64,000 bases of DNA from Pelagadaptatus aseana. Its GTDB lineage: Bacteria > Pseudomonadota > Gammaproteobacteria > Pseudomonadales > Cellvibrionaceae. Both the position numbers and the translations under genes were made by a program. Where the stretch lies: contig BAABNI010000007.1 of the NCBI GenBank assembly GCA_040365065.1, positions 1-64,000 on the forward strand. Direction: 5' to 3'. Within the stretch, counting starts at the first letter, position 1. Each line of letters starts with the position of its first letter. The notes below the pieces were generated by a model. It was not told where the DNA came from. It was given only the letters and a program-made list of their open reading frames with translations, and searched no databases. This document shows positions 61,344 through 64,000 of this stretch, piece after piece.

Positions 61344-63071
61344 ATGGACGACCGCTTGAAAAGCATCCAACTATTTTCGGGGCTATTGCTATACCTGCTT
61401 GCCTGTACAGTCAGGGCAGATGCCCTTAATGTTTCAGTGGAATACCAGAGTGCCGTTGGCTACTACGCCAAAGTGTTACCAGAAACCCATCAGACACTCA
61501 CCGCAAACGACATCCTCGAGCATGATCAAGCCGGTGAACTGAATCGCTATTACTATCAGGCTTTTTTCGGAAAGTTATCCTCTCCTCCCCTCTGGGCATT
61601 GTTTCAGATTGATAACGACACAACGGTTAATGTCACTCGGCGATTCAATGTCAAAAATGCCTGGATCGATGAAATCGATATTTATCTGTTCCAAGACGGC
61701 GCTCAAATCCGAGCCATCCATACCGGTGATCGCTACCCGTTTCAGCAACGACCTCTGCAGCAACGCTTCTTTGCCTTTGATCACGATTTCACGCCAGGTC
61801 GCACCACGGTGATCATGCGTCTGGCAACGCCGGATGCGTTTATTGCCCCTGTGTACTTTTCCACTCCGACCACCGACAACCAACAGCAAGTCCTTGCCGG
61901 TTACGGTCACGGTTTGATATACGGCGTGGTCGGCGCACTGTTGATCTACAACCTGATTCTCGGGATCAGTCTGAAAAGCCGAAAATATCTGTTTTACTCC
62001 TGTTATATGGCTGCCTTTCTGGCCATGAACCTGACCTATACGGGCCATAGCTACCCACTGTTCTGGCCTGAATCCCCAGCGATTCAGGGCTTTTCGATTC
62101 CAGTGCTGATGACAGTACACGTGATATTCGGGCTCACCTTCGCTTCGAGTTTTCTGGCGATATCCCAGCACCTGCCCAAATTGCACTGGGCGATCAGCAG
62201 AGGCTGCTGGTTTATGGCCGCCAGCCATTTATTGGCCGTAGTGCTGGACGATCAGAGTCTGGCGATCAATCTGGCCTTTATCTACATGCTGATTTGCACT
62301 CTGGGGATGATTGCCATCGGCTTTATTTCGTTGCGCATGGGTGAACGAACCGCGGCTTATTTCCTGCCGGCCTGTATTCTAGGCGCAGGGGGGGCTGCCA
62401 TTACCTGCATCACGGTTATGGGGGTAATTCCATTCAACCCCTATACTTATGCCGCAGTCGATGTAGGCATGACACTGGAGGCCATTCTGTTTGCCGTGGC
62501 ACTGGCCAAGCAAATGAACCAGTTCAAGGAAGAGAAACTGCAGGCAGAAAAAATGGCCCGCATGGATCCTTTAACCGGGATCGATAACAGGCGCGGTTTC
62601 TTCGAACAATTGACCCCGATCTGGAACGGCATTCTCAGAAACAATCATGCGGCATCGGTGATAATAATAGACATCGACCATTTTAAATCCATCAACGACA
62701 ATTATGGCCATCATCATGGTGACGCCGTTCTGATCAAGGTTTCCAACGAGCTTCGCAAACTCACTCGTAACAGCAACCTGTTATCACGCTGGGGCGGTGA
62801 GGAATTTATTGTTTTTTTACCGGAGACCGACCTGAACAAAGCGCTTCAGGCTGCAGAACGATATCGACAGGCCATTGAAGCACTGGACATCAATATTGAG
62901 GGCAGCAAACTGTTTCTCTCAATCAGCTTGGGAGTTGCCGAAAAGCAATCTTTTGAAAGCTCCATTGATGACCTCATAGTGAGCGCAGACAACAGGCTCC
63001 TCAAGGCGAAAGAACTGGGCAGAAATTGTATTTATGCAGGCTCAGAAGTCGAAACGTCAAAGCCCGCATAG
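61344..63071 (+). CDS. 7TM-DISM diguanylate cyclase
   Basis: 575 residues. A signal peptide (about 1-25), a 7TMR-DISMED2 periplasmic domain, seven membrane segments (about 188-390) and a GGDEF domain to the end. The active site is RWGGEEF near 486. The I-site position holds RNSN, lacking the Asp, so product inhibition may be lost. Ligand unknown, probably a sugar or small polar compound. ATG 61344. Confidence 0.92.
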   Translation: MDDRLKSIQLFSGLLLYLLACTVRADALNVSVEYQSAVGYYAKVLPETHQTLTANDILEHDQAGELNRYYYQAFFGKLSSPPLWALFQIDNDTTVNVTRRFNVKNAWIDEIDIYLFQDGAQIRAIHTGDRYPFQQRPLQQRFFAFDHDFTPGRTTVIMRLATPDAFIAPVYFSTPTTDNQQQVLAGYGHGLIYGVVGALLIYNLILGISLKSRKYLFYSCYMAAFLAMNLTYTGHSYPLFWPESPAIQGFSIPVLMTVHVIFGLTFASSFLAISQHLPKLHWAISRGCWFMAASHLLAVVLDDQSLAINLAFIYMLICTLGMIAIGFISLRMGERTAAYFLPACILGAGGAAITCITVMGVIPFNPYTYAAVDVGMTLEAILFAVALAKQMNQFKEEKLQAEKMARMDPLTGIDNRRGFFEQLTPIWNGILRNNHAASVIIIDIDHFKSINDNYGHHHGDAVLIKVSNELRKLTRNSNLLSRWGGEEFIVFLPETDLNKALQAAERYRQAIEALDINIEGSKLFLSISLGVAEKQSFESSIDDLIVSADNRLLKAKELGRNCIYAGSEVETSKPA

Positions 63072-63084
63072 CCACTTGTCCTGA

Positions 63085-63642
63085 TTACCACATCAGATCA
63101 TCGGGAATCTGGTAATCCGCGTAAGGATCGTCTTCATCAATATCGGCAGTCTCCTGCCTCGAAATCACACATTCCTGATCGCGCTGACTGATTTTATCGG
63201 CCACCGCCGCCGGCACCAGTTCATAATCCGGCTCTTGCTGACCCACATGAACCAACTTAACAATGGCCAATTGGCCTCTTTCCAGCTGCTTCTGAATGAT
63301 TCCAGTAACGTGAATCTTTTTGATCGATTTGCCATCGGTAAAGTTGTACCCCAACAGATCCGCACCGGAGCCTTTCTCAATCCGATTCATGCTGATCAGC
63401 TGTCTTATCTGGGCCTGAATGGCTTTCTTTTCCTGCTCCGCTTTGCGTTCTTCATTTAACTGACGGTCACGTGCCGCTTTATCTTCACGGGCTTTTGCCG
63501 CAGCGGCCTTGGTTTCATCCACAACCACCTGTTTGGATTTCTTCTGCACCTTCTGGGCTTTACGCTTGTCTTTACTGGCCTTTTTGGCCTTCTTGGCATC
63601 CACCAGCCCGGCTTGCAGTAACTGATCCTGTAATGAACTCAT
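63085..63642 (-). CDS. DUF2058 (YaiL-like) protein
   Basis: 185 residues. N-terminal SLQDQLLQAGLVDAKKAKKASKDKRK (Lys-rich), a coiled coil to about 80, and a DUF2058 end with YNFTDGKSIKKIHV and an acidic DIDEDDPYADYQIP tail. Thought to be a nucleoid or ribosome-associated protein; function is not known. The stop is 13 bp from the stop of the 7TM diguanylate cyclase gene. Confidence 0.9.
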   Translation of the reverse strand: MSSLQDQLLQAGLVDAKKAKKASKDKRKAQKVQKKSKQVVVDETKAAAAKAREDKAARDRQLNEERKAEQEKKAIQAQIRQLISMNRIEKGSGADLLGYNFTDGKSIKKIHVTGIIQKQLERGQLAIVKLVHVGQQEPDYELVPAAVADKISQRDQECVISRQETADIDEDDPYADYQIPDDLMW

Positions 63643-63676
63643 AACATCAATTCCGACTTAATAAACTTTAAAATTT

Positions 63677-64000
63677 TTAATAAACCTTGATACCGAACGA
63701 CAACAGCTTGCGAGCTAAAACCTCATCCAGATTGGCAAGATCATCATCCTCCAGCTCAATCAGATTCAGATTGTGGCTACGATATAGATCGAGCTTTGCC
63801 AACTTATCGGACAACTGCGCAGGGCTGCTACTGCCACCCCAGTATTCAATAAACACTCTGGCTGATGGCAGGTAAAAATCGCTGCAATGATTGCTGTTTT
63901 CAACAGGCAATGGTCTGTCACAGGCATGAGCAAGACCATTGATGTACAGCCAATTATCAATCAGTGTGTACGCCTTGGTATTCGAGCGATGGCCATCCAG
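63677..64000 (-). CDS. C-terminal part of a PD-(D/E)XK-like protein (cut by window edge)
   Basis: An open minus-strand frame of 107 codons that runs off the right edge, so the start is outside. The visible part has IDNWLYINGLAH, CSDFYLP, FIEYWGG and NLIELEDDDLANLDEVLARKLLSFGI. D-F-Y-L-P with E-Y-W-G is like the very-short-patch/PD-(D/E)XK nuclease core. Similar proteins are sometimes labelled glycerol kinase in databases, which I would not trust. The stop is a TAA at 63677. Confidence 0.7.
   Translation of the reverse strand: MDGHRSNTKAYTLIDNWLYINGLAHACDRPLPVENSNHCSDFYLPSARVFIEYWGGSSSPAQLSDKLAKLDLYRSHNLNLIELEDDDLANLDEVLARKLLSFGIKVY

Noticed and set aside
1..64000. Mobile elements, prophage, CRISPR arrays, replication origin
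   Set aside because: No transposase, integrase, phage structural gene, direct-repeat/spacer series, or DnaA-box cluster was seen.

Overview
The window reads as chromosomal DNA of a marine-type, lipid-degrading gammaproteobacterium. The housekeeping genes (purL, mltF, tadA, rlmA, srmB, fklB, slyD, cmoM, rlmKL, rmf, pyrD, polB) are closest to gammaproteobacterial forms, and purL-mltF-tadA keeps an order also found in enterics. Between them lies a heavy load of fatty-acid and neutral-lipid genes (FadH, dienoyl-CoA isomerase, acyl-CoA synthetase, acyl-CoA dehydrogenase, wax ester synthase/DGAT, patatin) of the kind seen in Marinobacter, Alcanivorax, Ketobacter and Spongiibacteraceae. The genus cannot be fixed from sequence alone. 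Coding density is high, and I see no insertion sequence, prophage, CRISPR array or plasmid feature.

Layout. 1-340: tRNA-Val and two identical tRNA-Asp genes (one cut by the edge). 812-1017: a 42-residue membrane protein behind a consensus FNR/Anr box. 1047-5133: a TetR regulator divergent from a three-gene unit for unsaturated acyl-CoA breakdown (dienoyl-CoA isomerase, NTF2-like protein, FadH). 5209-10744: CnoX, SrmB, a diguanylate cyclase, small enzymes and FklB. 10885-18113: purL, mltF, tadA, rlmA. 18283-26212: mixed envelope, folding and translation genes (class II aldolase, ferredoxin, LpxL-like, SIMPL, YbaN, SlyD, YigZ, YlqF, YdcH).

26282-32847: iron alcohol dehydrogenase, CbiX, AraC regulator, aldehyde dehydrogenase and acyl-CoA synthetase. 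Together these would take a long-chain alcohol to acyl-CoA. Three near-identical 18-bp direct-repeat sites lie in front of the dehydrogenases and the synthetase and look like the binding sites of the AraC protein. 33014-39219: DUF4404, hotdog protein, MarR, then an apparent ABC transporter-lipoprotein-polB operon. 39439-45027: globin, EamA transporter, VOC protein, CmoM, GIY-YIG protein, ThpR, and a 94-bp palindromic repeat. 45051-48956: rlmKL, rmf, pyrD. 49202-53207: orphan ACR3 arsenite pump, wax synthase with a histone-like tail, patatin.

53368-60572: LysR, histidine phosphatase, then acyl-CoA dehydrogenase, APH-type kinase, three SDRs and a nitroreductase. The kinase/dehydrogenase pair matches the two halves of ACAD10/11 and the Lva system, which use phosphorylated 4-hydroxyacyl-CoA. 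60700-64000: DUF3087 protein, a 7TM diguanylate cyclase, DUF2058 protein, and the C-terminal part of a nuclease-fold protein cut by the edge.

The best candidates for something undescribed are the AraC-site regulon, the FNR-controlled microprotein and the kinase/dehydrogenase/SDR cluster.
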